Assembly (NCBI GenBank): GCA_964564695.1
Contig: CAZMCC010000091.1
Coordinates: 1 to 16,152 of the forward strand
From: CAZMCC01 sp964564695
Lineage (GTDB): Bacteria; Planctomycetota; Phycisphaerae; Phycisphaerales; UBA1924
Direction of reading: 5' to 3'
DNA length: 16,152 nt
Made by a program: the position numbers and the translations under genes. Below the pieces are notes generated by a model that was not told where the DNA came from, made no database searches, and saw nothing but the letters and a program-made list of their open reading frames with translations. Shown here piece by piece: positions 6,612-13,897 of this stretch. Within the stretch, counting starts at the first letter, position 1. Each line of letters begins with the position of its first letter.

Positions 6612-8579
6612 ATGTCGTTTGAAGCAGCTGTTCACGCCCAGGCCATCGAACTCGGGAAGCTCTCAATCGAAATGACCGCCGCCGCCGGCAGCGGGCACCC
6701 CTCCACAGCACTCTCTCTGTGCCACCTCACCACCGTGCTCATGTTCAGCACCATGCGCTGGAGCCCGGATTACCCTGATTACCCCACCTCCGACCGCCTC
6801 GTCCTCTCCGAGGGCCACGCCGTCCCCATCATCTACGCCGCCGCCGCCAAGCTCGGCGTCATGATCGGCAAGGACCCCGAGAACCGCCGGCGCCTCACCC
6901 TCGACGACCTCAAGACCCTCCGCGCCGCCGACAGCATGCTCGACGGGCACCCCAACCCCATGGAAGGGTTCCCCTTCTTCGACGCCGCCACCGGCTCCCT
7001 GGGCCAGGGCCTCTCCGTCGCCTGCGGCATCGCCGAGGCCGCCCGCCTCGACGGGTCCGATCGGCGCGTCTTCTGCATCATCGGCGACGGCGAGAGCCGC
7101 GAAGGCCAGATCGCCGAGGCCCTCGACTACCTCGTCGACCACAAGCTCACCGCCGTGCTCCCGATCTTCAACTGCAACGACTTCGGCCAGACCGACCGCG
7201 TCAGCCCCCAGCAGTCGCCCGACCGCCTGAAGGAGAAGCTCACGGCATACGGCTACGACGTGAAAGTCATCGACGGGCACAACCCCAACCAGATCCGCGC
7301 CGCCTTCGACGAGTTCACCGACCGCTCCGGCGGCGATGGCAAGCCGATGGCCGTCGTCGCCAAGACCGTCAAGGGCTGGGGCTCCCCCACCATGCACGGC
7401 GCCGGCTGGCACGGCAAGCCCGCCACGGGCGAGCAGATGAAGAAGGCCCTCGCCGAACTCGACGAACGCCGCGTCGAACTGACCAGCGCCCTGGTCAGCA
7501 CCGACCAGTTCGAGATCGAGCCCCCCAAGGAATACGTCGCCAAGGACCAGGCCACCGGCGACATGCCCAGCTTCCGCGAGATGATGCGCAAGCTCGACGC
7601 CGAGAGCGTCCTGCACACCGGCAAGATGGCCACCCGGCGCGCCTACGGCGTCGCCCTGCGCGCCCTGGGCCAGGTGAACGAGCGTGTCGTCGTCCTCGAC
7701 GCCGACGTCTCCAACTCCACCTTCGCCGAGACCTTCCGCAAGGACACCGCTCTCGCCGCCCGCTTCTTCGAGTGCAAGATCGCCGAGCAGAACATGATCA
7801 GCGTCGGCGCCGGACTCAGCGCCGCCGGCAAGATCCCCTTCTGTTCCACCTTCGCCAAGTTCGTCACCCGCGGCTACGACCAGATCGAAATGGCCATCAA
7901 CTCCGGGGCTAATTTGAAAGTGGTTGGCAGCCACGCCGGCATCACCCTCGCCAGCGACGGCCCCAGCCAGATGTCCCTCCCCGACGTCGCCTGGTTCCGC
8001 TCCTGGTCGACCATGCGTGACCACCGCGGCAACCCCGGCTGCTACGTCCTGCAGCCCGCCGACGCGTACGCCGCGTACGCCCTCACCGCGGCCATGGCCG
8101 AGTACGACGGCACCTGCTACATGCGGACGCTGCGGGCCGAGACCGAGTTCATCTACTCCGACGACACCGTCTTCAACCTCGGCGGCATGGAGGTCCTCAC
8201 CGAGGGCCGCGACGTGCTGCTGGTCGCCTGCGGCATCATGGTGCACGAGGCCAACAAGGCCGTCGACCTGCTCGACAAGGCCGGCATCTCCGCGAGCCTC
8301 GTCGACCTCTACTCGCTCCCCTTCGACAACGAGGCTTTGCTCGACGTCGCCCAGCGGAACAACGGCTACATCGTCACCCTCGAGGACAACTACGGCGGCG
8401 CCATGGGCTCCGCCGTGGCCGATGCCCTGACCCAGTCGGGCGACTCGTTCACCCTCGAGCAGATGTTCGTGAAGCGCATCCCCAAGAGTGCGCGGACCGA
8501 GCAGGAGATGCTGGTGATGTGCGGGCTGACGGCCCAGGACATCGTGCAGCGGGTGATGAAGATGCTGCAGGTCGCCTGA
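6612..8579 (+). CDS. tkt: Transketolase
   Basis: A 655-residue ThDP- and divalent-metal-dependent enzyme that moves two-carbon ketol units between sugar phosphates in the non-oxidative pentose phosphate pathway; cytoplasmic, homodimeric in known members. The ATG at 6612 has AAGGAG (6601-6606) 5 nt upstream. ThDP-domain features are S-G-H-P (H29), S-E-G-H-A (H69), D-G-H-P (H113), G-S-L-G-Q-G-L-S (128-135) and the metal/ThDP motif from G-D-G-E (158-161) to N-C-N (187-189). In the pyrimidine-binding domain the activating glutamate is E392 in K-I-A-E-Q-N-M, followed by P-F-C-S-T-F-A and D-G-P-S-Q-M. A C-terminal transketolase domain completes the chain. The P-F-C-S-T-F-A and D-G-P-S-Q-M wording is closer to animal-type transketolases than to E. 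coli TktA. It appears monocistronic between two hairpins. Confidence 0.95.
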   Translation: MSFEAAVHAQAIELGKLSIEMTAAAGSGHPSTALSLCHLTTVLMFSTMRWSPDYPDYPTSDRLVLSEGHAVPIIYAAAAKLGVMIGKDPENRRRLTLDDLKTLRAADSMLDGHPNPMEGFPFFDAATGSLGQGLSVACGIAEAARLDGSDRRVFCIIGDGESREGQIAEALDYLVDHKLTAVLPIFNCNDFGQTDRVSPQQSPDRLKEKLTAYGYDVKVIDGHNPNQIRAAFDEFTDRSGGDGKPMAVVAKTVKGWGSPTMHGAGWHGKPATGEQMKKALAELDERRVELTSALVSTDQFEIEPPKEYVAKDQATGDMPSFREMMRKLDAESVLHTGKMATRRAYGVALRALGQVNERVVVLDADVSNSTFAETFRKDTALAARFFECKIAEQNMISVGAGLSAAGKIPFCSTFAKFVTRGYDQIEMAINSGANLKVVGSHAGITLASDGPSQMSLPDVAWFRSWSTMRDHRGNPGCYVLQPADAYAAYALTAAMAEYDGTCYMRTLRAETEFIYSDDTVFNLGGMEVLTEGRDVLLVACGIMVHEANKAVDLLDKAGISASLVDLYSLPFDNEALLDVAQRNNGYIVTLEDNYGGAMGSAVADALTQSGDSFTLEQMFVKRIPKSARTEQEMLVMCGLTAQDIVQRVMKMLQVA

Positions 8580-8588
8580 GTCGGGTGC

Positions 8589-8613
8589 CACTACCGGCGC
8601 TTCGCCGGTAGTG
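8589..8613. terminator. Palindromic hairpin between convergent tkt and GT2 genes
   Basis: A perfect 11-bp stem (8589-8599 pairing with 8603-8613, arm CACTACCGGCG) has a 3-nt loop. It sits 9 nt after the tkt stop and 15 nt from the end of the convergent GT2 gene, so it could act on both transcripts. There is no T-run on either strand, so it is not a textbook intrinsic terminator. It may instead protect mRNA 3' ends or be a copy of a dispersed palindromic repeat. Confidence 0.5.
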
Positions 8614-8628
8614 CGATCAACAACAGAA

Positions 8629-9957
8629 CTATGCCGACACCGCCGCGCCCAAAGCGCGGCCGTTGTCTTTCTTGAGGCTGTCCTGATAGACCCGCCACAC
8701 GCGCACCCCACGCTCCCGGATCCCCTCGCTCGCGTCCCACAGCGCATCCTCATGCCAGTCGCTCGACAGCAGCACGCATTCACCGGGATGGAGCTCGTCG
8801 GGCGCCGCGACGCGGAGCCCGAACCGCACAGATCCGGCGCACGAGTCGTCCACCAGTCCCGCGATCGACGGCAGCTCCTCGCGGTGATCGAGCACCCACC
8901 CCGTGTGGCGTCCGGCTCCGTAGAGCCACACACGCCGCACGCCGGCTTCCCTCAGCTCTCGCCCGACTTCACGCAGGCGGCTCAGCTTGCACACGGTCCA
9001 TGCGTGCGCGGGGACCACGCCCATGCGGAACTGGCAGAAGAGCCACGCCATGAGCGCGTCGCGCGTCGGGCCGCGCTCGCACAGGATCTTTTCGACACGC
9101 CGTGCCGCGGTCGACGCGAACCGGCTCCCCCGGTGCGCCAGCGCCACACCCTCGCGCAGCTCCGCGATCGCCGCGTCGCCCTCGAGGGCCGGCAGTGACC
9201 GCCACGACTCCGTCAGCACCGCGGACGCCGTGAGGCCCTGCCCTTCGCTCGCGACGCCCACATCGCACGCCTCGGCGATTGTGTAGTCGTACAGCACTTC
9301 GTTCAAGTTCGCGAGGTCATGTCGGCGCGCCATCCGCGCCCACAGCTCATAGTCCTGGCTCTTGTCGCACCGCTCGTCGTACCCGCCCGCCGCACGCACG
9401 GCGTCGCGCCGCAGAAGCATCGACCCGTGGCAGAAGCAGTTCTGCAGGCACAGCCGCCAGCGGATCTCCGCGGGGTCCGTCGGAGGATAGACCGTCTCGT
9501 AGACCTTCCCATCAGTCGTCACGCGCCGGAACGCGCTCCCCACGCCCGCGATCTCCGGGTGCTCGCTCAGGAACGCGGCCTGCCGCTCGAGCCGCGTCGG
9601 ATGCGCGACATCGTCCGCGTCCAGCCGAGCGATCAGCGAGCCCCGCGCCGCTTCGATCGCTTCGTTCAGCGCCCCCGCAAGCCCCGGCTTCTCGCGCCGC
9701 CGCACAACAAGCTCAACCCCCCCCGCCCCCTCAACCCCGCCCGTGCGGGCATCCGCAAACGCGCCGCGCACAACCCGTTCGATCTCTTCTTCTTTCACGC
9801 GAACGCCGCCGTTGATCACCAGCACCACCTCGCGCGGGCGCAACGTCTGCGCGAGCATCGACTCCGCCGCGGCACGCAGCCCCGGTACCGGGTGGTGCAC
9901 CGCGAGCGCCACGCTCACGTCCAAACCATCGCTCCGATCTGTTTTCGCGCGGTTCAC
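8629..9957 (-). CDS. Family 2 glycosyltransferase with C-terminal Rossmann-like domain
   Basis: A 442-residue protein. The N-terminal GT-A domain (about 12-250) begins V-S-V-A-L-A-V and has the E-K-P-G-L-A-G-A-L-N-E-A segment. D-A-D-D (113-116) is the expected metal/nucleotide-sugar motif, and Q-D-Y-E-L-W-A-R (201-208) is the conserved acidic acceptor-site motif. It should transfer a sugar from an NDP-sugar; donor and acceptor are unknown. A helical linker follows. Residues about 340-425 form a second domain: V-W-L-Y-G-A-G-R (343-350), a typical dinucleotide-fold loop, then I-A-G-L-V-D-D and V-L-L-S-S-D-W. This resembles the C-terminal domain that follows some sugar C-methyltransferases. The start at 9957 is a GTG without a clear ribosome site. 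A TTG at 9924 has GGAG 7 nt upstream and would also give a complete GT domain, so the start is uncertain. It is divergent from the glycan operon. Confidence 0.88.
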   Translation of the reverse strand: MNRAKTDRSDGLDVSVALAVHHPVPGLRAAAESMLAQTLRPREVVLVINGGVRVKEEEIERVVRGAFADARTGGVEGAGGVELVVRRREKPGLAGALNEAIEAARGSLIARLDADDVAHPTRLERQAAFLSEHPEIAGVGSAFRRVTTDGKVYETVYPPTDPAEIRWRLCLQNCFCHGSMLLRRDAVRAAGGYDERCDKSQDYELWARMARRHDLANLNEVLYDYTIAEACDVGVASEGQGLTASAVLTESWRSLPALEGDAAIAELREGVALAHRGSRFASTAARRVEKILCERGPTRDALMAWLFCQFRMGVVPAHAWTVCKLSRLREVGRELREAGVRRVWLYGAGRHTGWVLDHREELPSIAGLVDDSCAGSVRFGLRVAAPDELHPGECVLLSSDWHEDALWDASEGIRERGVRVWRVYQDSLKKDNGRALGAAVSA

Positions 9958-10053
9958 GCGCTGGCTATCGGCGCACGTCCCTGTTCACAAGGAGGATTCC
10001 AGTCCGAGAAGCCCCTGGGCCGAAGTTCGCGCTGAAATCGCCGGAGGTCTTCC

Positions 10054-10794
10054 ATGTCACCCAGCGCAACCACGTCCTCTTCCCCTTCCACAACCCCCAA
10101 CACCCCCAACACCCCCACGGCCCCCGCCCCCGTCGCCGTCGTCGCCTACCGCACGACCCGGAGCTACTCCACCCGCGAGGACAAGGCCCATTACATCGCC
10201 GACAAGTACGCGCCGCTCCTGCGCGGATCCGTCCTCGACGTCGGCTGCGGCACCGCGCCCCTCCGCCCCCTCGTCGCCACTCCCGCCCGCTACCTCGGCA
10301 TCGACATCAACGCCCACGCCGCCGACATCGGCCTCGACCTCGACGACGCCGCCCGGCGCGGCCGCGGCCTGCCGCTCGACAACGCCAGCTTCGACACCGT
10401 CATCTGCACCGACGTCCTCGAGCACCTCGAGCACGCCCACGCCATCTTCGACGAGCTCTGCCGCGTCGCCGCCCACCACGTCATCATCTCGCTCCCCAAC
10501 CCGCTCCTGAGCCTCCTGCTCGGCATGCTCGACGGCTCGCGCGGACGCATGAAGTTCTACGGCCTGCCACTGGACCCTCCCGAAGACCGCCACCGCTGGT
10601 TCTTCAACTTCGACGAGGCCGTCGCCTTCGTCACCCAGCGCGGCGCACGCCACGGCTTCGAGGCCGAGCAGATCGACGCCGAAAACCGCGCGAACGTCTC
10701 CTGGCGCACCGCCGACGGCCGCGAACTCCTCGACGGCACCGCCTTCCGCAACGGCACCATGTGGGCCGTCCTCCGGCGCACGGAGGCCGCGTGA
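10054..10794 (+). CDS. Class I SAM-dependent methyltransferase
   Basis: A 246-residue protein. The ATG at 10054 has GGAGG (10043-10047) 6 nt upstream. Residues 2-27 are a low-complexity Ser/Thr/Pro-rich stretch. The Rossmann methyltransferase fold then shows motif I V-L-D-V-G-C-G-T (60-67), the acidic residue of motif II in Y-L-G-I-D-I (D84), and D-V-L-E-H-L-E (120-126). This is the Methyltransf_11-type arrangement for small-molecule or sugar substrates. Its place at the head of a glycosyltransferase operon suggests it methylates a sugar or glycan end, but the acceptor cannot be read from sequence. It overlaps the next gene by 4 bp (GTGA), so the two are probably translationally coupled. Confidence 0.88.
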   Translation: MSPSATTSSSPSTTPNTPNTPTAPAPVAVVAYRTTRSYSTREDKAHYIADKYAPLLRGSVLDVGCGTAPLRPLVATPARYLGIDINAHAADIGLDLDDAARRGRGLPLDNASFDTVICTDVLEHLEHAHAIFDELCRVAAHHVIISLPNPLLSLLLGMLDGSRGRMKFYGLPLDPPEDRHRWFFNFDEAVAFVTQRGARHGFEAEQIDAENRANVSWRTADGRELLDGTAFRNGTMWAVLRRTEAA

Positions 10795-12881
10795 GCAATC
10801 ACATCGCCGACGCCCTCATCCTCACCTTCACCGCCGGCGTCAGCCTGCGCGAGTGGGAAGACACCGGCGGCCTCGAGCGCGAATGGGCCCTCTACCGCCG
10901 CCTCGTCCCCGCCCACTACCCGCGCATGATCGCCATCACCCACGGCGGCTCCGACGACCTCGACGTCGCCCGGCGCGCCCGCCTGGGCGACCACGTCACG
11001 ATCATCTGCAACGAACGCGCCCGGGAACGCGTCGCCAACGAAGCCGAAATCCCCGCTCGCGTGCGCTCCCTCCTCCAGGACTGGGGCGCCCGCTCGGTCG
11101 TCGTGAAAACCAACCAGTTCAAGGGCGGCCTCCTCGCCGCCGCGATCACCCGCGACCTGCGGGCCGCGAAGGTCCGCACCGGCCTGCTCGCCCGGGCCGG
11201 TTATCACTGGAGCCGCAACGTCGGACGCCAGGAGGGCTTCACGTCCCCCGCCGTCGTCGAGGCCGCGTCCCAGGAGGGCGAACTCTGCCGCGGCGCCGAC
11301 GCGATCGCGGTCACCACTTCCACGATCGCCGAGGACGTCTGCTGGCGCTACTCGGTTCCGCCCACGCGCCTCCGCGTCGTGCCCAACTACGTTCTCGACG
11401 CCGACGATGTCCCGCCCAACCACCTCCGCGACCCCAACCTCATCCTCGTCGCCGGGCGCCTGCACCCGCTCAAGCGTGTCGACGTCGTCATCCGCGCCCT
11501 GGCTACCGTGCCACGTCTTGACGGCTCGGCGTCAAGACGTGTCCCATCCCTCATCATCGTCGGCGACGGCCCCGACCGCGCCGCCCTCGAGCGCCTCGCC
11601 CGCGAGCTCAACGTCCCCGCCGACTTCCGCGGGCGCCTCCCCCACCACGACCTCCTCGCTCTCATGTCCCGCTGCGCCCTCTTCGTGCAGCTGTCCCAGT
11701 ACGAGGGCCACCCCAAGACCGTCCTCGAAGCCATGGGCGCCGGCGCCCCCGTCCTCGTCGCCGACACCCACGGCCTGCGCGACGCCGTCCTTCACGCCCG
11801 CACCGGCATGACCGTCCCCCTCGACCCCGAGGAGCCCACGACCAGCGCCGCCGCCATCACCCGCGTCGCCGACGCGATCGACGCGCTCCTCGCCGACGCC
11901 CCGCTCCGCGACCGTCTCTCCCGCGCGGCCGCGGCCCACGTGCGCTCGACGCTCAGCGTCACCGCCGTGCTCCCGGTCGAAATCGCCGCCCACCGCGCCG
12001 CCCTCGACGCGGCTCCCGCGAGCGCGACCACCGTCGCCGCCACGGCCCAGCCCATGCTTCCACCCGTGCGCTGGGACCCGTCGCTGCTGATGGCCGGGGT
12101 GGGGGGGCCCGCCGCCGCCGTCGCCGCCTTCGAACGCGGCATCCACGGCTTCGTCAAGCGCCTCCCCGCCCGCGACCGCTGCGAATTCCTCTTCGGCCTC
12201 GACTGGCCCCTCTATCAGATGCAGGGCATGGCCGCCGGCGAACTCGAAGGCGGCCTCCACCCCAAGCACCGCCTCCTGGGCTACCACGACTTCTTCGTCA
12301 GCCGCGTCCGCGCCAACGAGCGCGTCATCGACCTGGGCTGCGGCAACGGCGCACTGGTCTGCTCCATCGCTTCCCGCGCTGGGGGGGGCGGCAACGGACA
12401 GGGCGTCAGCGTCACCGGCATCGAACTCCACGAAGCCACCGCCGCCAAAGCCGCCGCCCGCGCCGAAGCCGCCGGCCTCTCGAACCGAGTCACCATCCAC
12501 CACGCCGACATCACCGCCTTCCGCGCCCCCTCCCCCGCGGCCACCCCCAACTTCGATGTCCTCGTCCTCAGCAACGTCCTCGAGCACATCGACCGGCGCC
12601 CCGAGCGCCTCGCCCTCTGGCGCGAGTGGTACTCCCCCAAGCGCTGGCTCATCCGCGTCCCCGCCTTCGACCGCGACTGGCGGGCCCCGTTCAAGAAGGA
12701 ACTCGGCGTCGAATGGCGCCTCGACGTCACCCACGAAACCGAATACACCCGCGACCAGCTCCAGCGCGAACTCGCCCAGGCCGGCCTCGTCATCGACGAG
12801 CTCGTCGTCAACTGGGGTGAGTACTGGTGCAGCGCCTCGCCCGCCACCGACCCCCCCCCCGGCACGAAGGAGTCCGCATGA
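10791..12881 (+). CDS. Bifunctional GT4 glycosyltransferase - SAM methyltransferase fusion
   Basis: A 696-residue two-domain protein. It starts at GTG 10791, overlapping the previous stop by 4 bp, with GGAGG (10782-10786) 4 nt upstream. Residues about 1-400 form a GT-B glycosyltransferase of the GT4 type. The acceptor half is N-terminal. The donor half begins near V-V-P-N-Y-V (197-202) and carries A-G-R-L-H-P-L-K-R (221-229), I-I-V-G-D-G-P (255-261), the E-G-H-P-K-T-V-L-E-A-M-G-A-G-A-P-V-L-V segment (305-323) with its conserved glutamates, and G-L-R. After an Ala-rich linker (400-425), residues about 465-680 form a class I methyltransferase: V-I-D-L-G-C-G-N-G (512-520), I-E-L-H (544-547) and S-N-V-L-E-H-I-D (594-601). 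The expected role is adding and methyl-capping a sugar in one polypeptide. A perfect 12-bp inverted repeat interrupts the GT-B domain in frame (residues about 241-251). Confidence 0.88.
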   Translation: MSNHIADALILTFTAGVSLREWEDTGGLEREWALYRRLVPAHYPRMIAITHGGSDDLDVARRARLGDHVTIICNERARERVANEAEIPARVRSLLQDWGARSVVVKTNQFKGGLLAAAITRDLRAAKVRTGLLARAGYHWSRNVGRQEGFTSPAVVEAASQEGELCRGADAIAVTTSTIAEDVCWRYSVPPTRLRVVPNYVLDADDVPPNHLRDPNLILVAGRLHPLKRVDVVIRALATVPRLDGSASRRVPSLIIVGDGPDRAALERLARELNVPADFRGRLPHHDLLALMSRCALFVQLSQYEGHPKTVLEAMGAGAPVLVADTHGLRDAVLHARTGMTVPLDPEEPTTSAAAITRVADAIDALLADAPLRDRLSRAAAAHVRSTLSVTAVLPVEIAAHRAALDAAPASATTVAATAQPMLPPVRWDPSLLMAGVGGPAAAVAAFERGIHGFVKRLPARDRCEFLFGLDWPLYQMQGMAAGELEGGLHPKHRLLGYHDFFVSRVRANERVIDLGCGNGALVCSIASRAGGGGNGQGVSVTGIELHEATAAKAAARAEAAGLSNRVTIHHADITAFRAPSPAATPNFDVLVLSNVLEHIDRRPERLALWREWYSPKRWLIRVPAFDRDWRAPFKKELGVEWRLDVTHETEYTRDQLQRELAQAGLVIDELVVNWGEYWCSASPATDPPPGTKESA
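11512..11541. repeat. Perfect 12-bp inverted repeat inside the GT4 coding sequence
   Basis: Arm CACGTCTTGACG (11512-11523) is the exact reverse complement of 11530-11541, separated by a 6-nt loop (11524-11529). It is translated in frame as part of P-R-L-D-G-S-A-S-R-R. It falls between the donor-domain helix ending A-L-A-T-V-P and the strand S-L-I-I-V-G-D-G, where GT4 enzymes normally have only a few residues. Confidence 0.85.
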
Positions 12882-13897
12882 TCGATCGCCTCGATACCAA
12901 GCGCGTCCTGGTCACCGGCGGCGCGGGCATGATCGGCAGCGCTCTCGTGCGGCGTCTCCTCGCCGCGGGCGCCGAGGTGCACGTCATCGACAACTTCTGG
13001 CGCGGCCGCCTCGAGAACCTCGTCGAGGCCGGACGGCCCATCATCGACTTCTCGACCAATCTCGTCGAAGCCGACCTCGCCGACCCCCGCGCCTGCGAAG
13101 GCCGCTTCGCCGGCTTCGATACCGTCTACCACCTCGCCGACATCGTCGCGGGGATTGGCTACGTCTTCGGCAACGAATTGAGCGTCTTGCTTGCGAACTC
13201 TCGCATCGACGCCAACGTTCTCGGCGCCTGCATCGCCGCGGGCGTGCCGAACTACGTCTACGTCGGGACCGCCTGCAGCTATCCGCGCTCCGCCCAGAGT
13301 GCTGTTCGTTCAACGCCGCTGGAGGAACACGAGGTGTATCCCGCCGAGCCCGAATCCGCCTACGGCTGGAGCAAGCTCATGGGCGAATACGCCGCCTTGC
13401 TCGCCGGGCGCGACGACAAGCTCAACGTCGGCGTTCTCCGCCTGCACAACGTCTACGGCCCGCGCTGCGACATCTCGACCGATCGCTCCCAGGTCATCCC
13501 CTCGCTGATCCGCAAGGCCATCACGAACACCACAGGCGAGCTCGGCGTGTGGGGCTCGGGCAGTCAGCGCCGCAGCTTCGTCTACGTTGACGACGTCGCC
13601 GAGGCTCTTCTCCGCGTGCGTACCCGCGGCATGAACGCGGGCGTCGTCCAGATCGGCGCGCCCCAGAGCACATCCATCGAGACCCTCGCCGAGAAGGTCG
13701 CGACCTTCAACCGGACCATCACGCACATCCGCTTCGACTCCGCCGCCCCCGAGGGCGACGTGGATCGCTACCCCTGCCTCAAGCGCTGCCGTGACATCCT
13801 CGGGTTTGAGCCCGTGACGTCCCTCGACGCCGGCCTGCGGCGTACCGCCGAGTGGATCGCCGCCCAGCTCGCGCCCGCGGCGAGGGCCGCCGCGTGA
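12878..13897 (+). CDS. NAD-dependent nucleotide-sugar epimerase/dehydratase (GDP-mannose epimerase-like)
   Basis: A 339-residue extended SDR enzyme acting on an NDP-sugar with bound NAD(P). The ATG at 12878 overlaps the upstream stop by 4 bp (ATGA), with AAGGAG (12867-12872) 5 nt before it. Visible are the cofactor loop T-G-G-A-G-M-I-G (13-20), H-L-A-D-I-V-A-G-I-G-Y-V (85-96), the T-A-C-S-Y-P segment with C133, the catalytic Y-G-W-S-K (Y162, K166), R-L-H-N-V-Y-G-P (188-195), W-G-S-G-S-Q-R-R-S-F-V-Y-V-D-D-V, and P-E-G-D-V-D-R-Y. The pattern, including the cysteine before S-Y-P, recalls GDP-mannose 3,5-epimerase. However, the second acid/base lysine of plant GME (G-R-E-K) seems to be replaced by D-R-S-Q here. 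The exact product is therefore open: C3/C5 epimerase, C4 epimerase or dehydratase. Its context points to making a donor for the neighbouring glycosyltransferases. Confidence 0.88.
   Translation: MIDRLDTKRVLVTGGAGMIGSALVRRLLAAGAEVHVIDNFWRGRLENLVEAGRPIIDFSTNLVEADLADPRACEGRFAGFDTVYHLADIVAGIGYVFGNELSVLLANSRIDANVLGACIAAGVPNYVYVGTACSYPRSAQSAVRSTPLEEHEVYPAEPESAYGWSKLMGEYAALLAGRDDKLNVGVLRLHNVYGPRCDISTDRSQVIPSLIRKAITNTTGELGVWGSGSQRRSFVYVDDVAEALLRVRTRGMNAGVVQIGAPQSTSIETLAEKVATFNRTITHIRFDSAAPEGDVDRYPCLKRCRDILGFEPVTSLDAGLRRTAEWIAAQLAPAARAAA

Noticed and set aside
6663..8933. A 756-codon open frame on the minus strand opposite tkt
   Set aside because: It is antisense to a clear transketolase, has low-complexity Gly/Val/Asp/Glu/Ala composition typical of mirrored GC3-rich codons, and shows no family motif.
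9989..9995. A strong AAGGAGG ribosome-binding-like motif in the divergent gap before the methyltransferase
   Set aside because: No start codon follows at a usable distance; the real methyltransferase start at 10054 has its own GGAGG.
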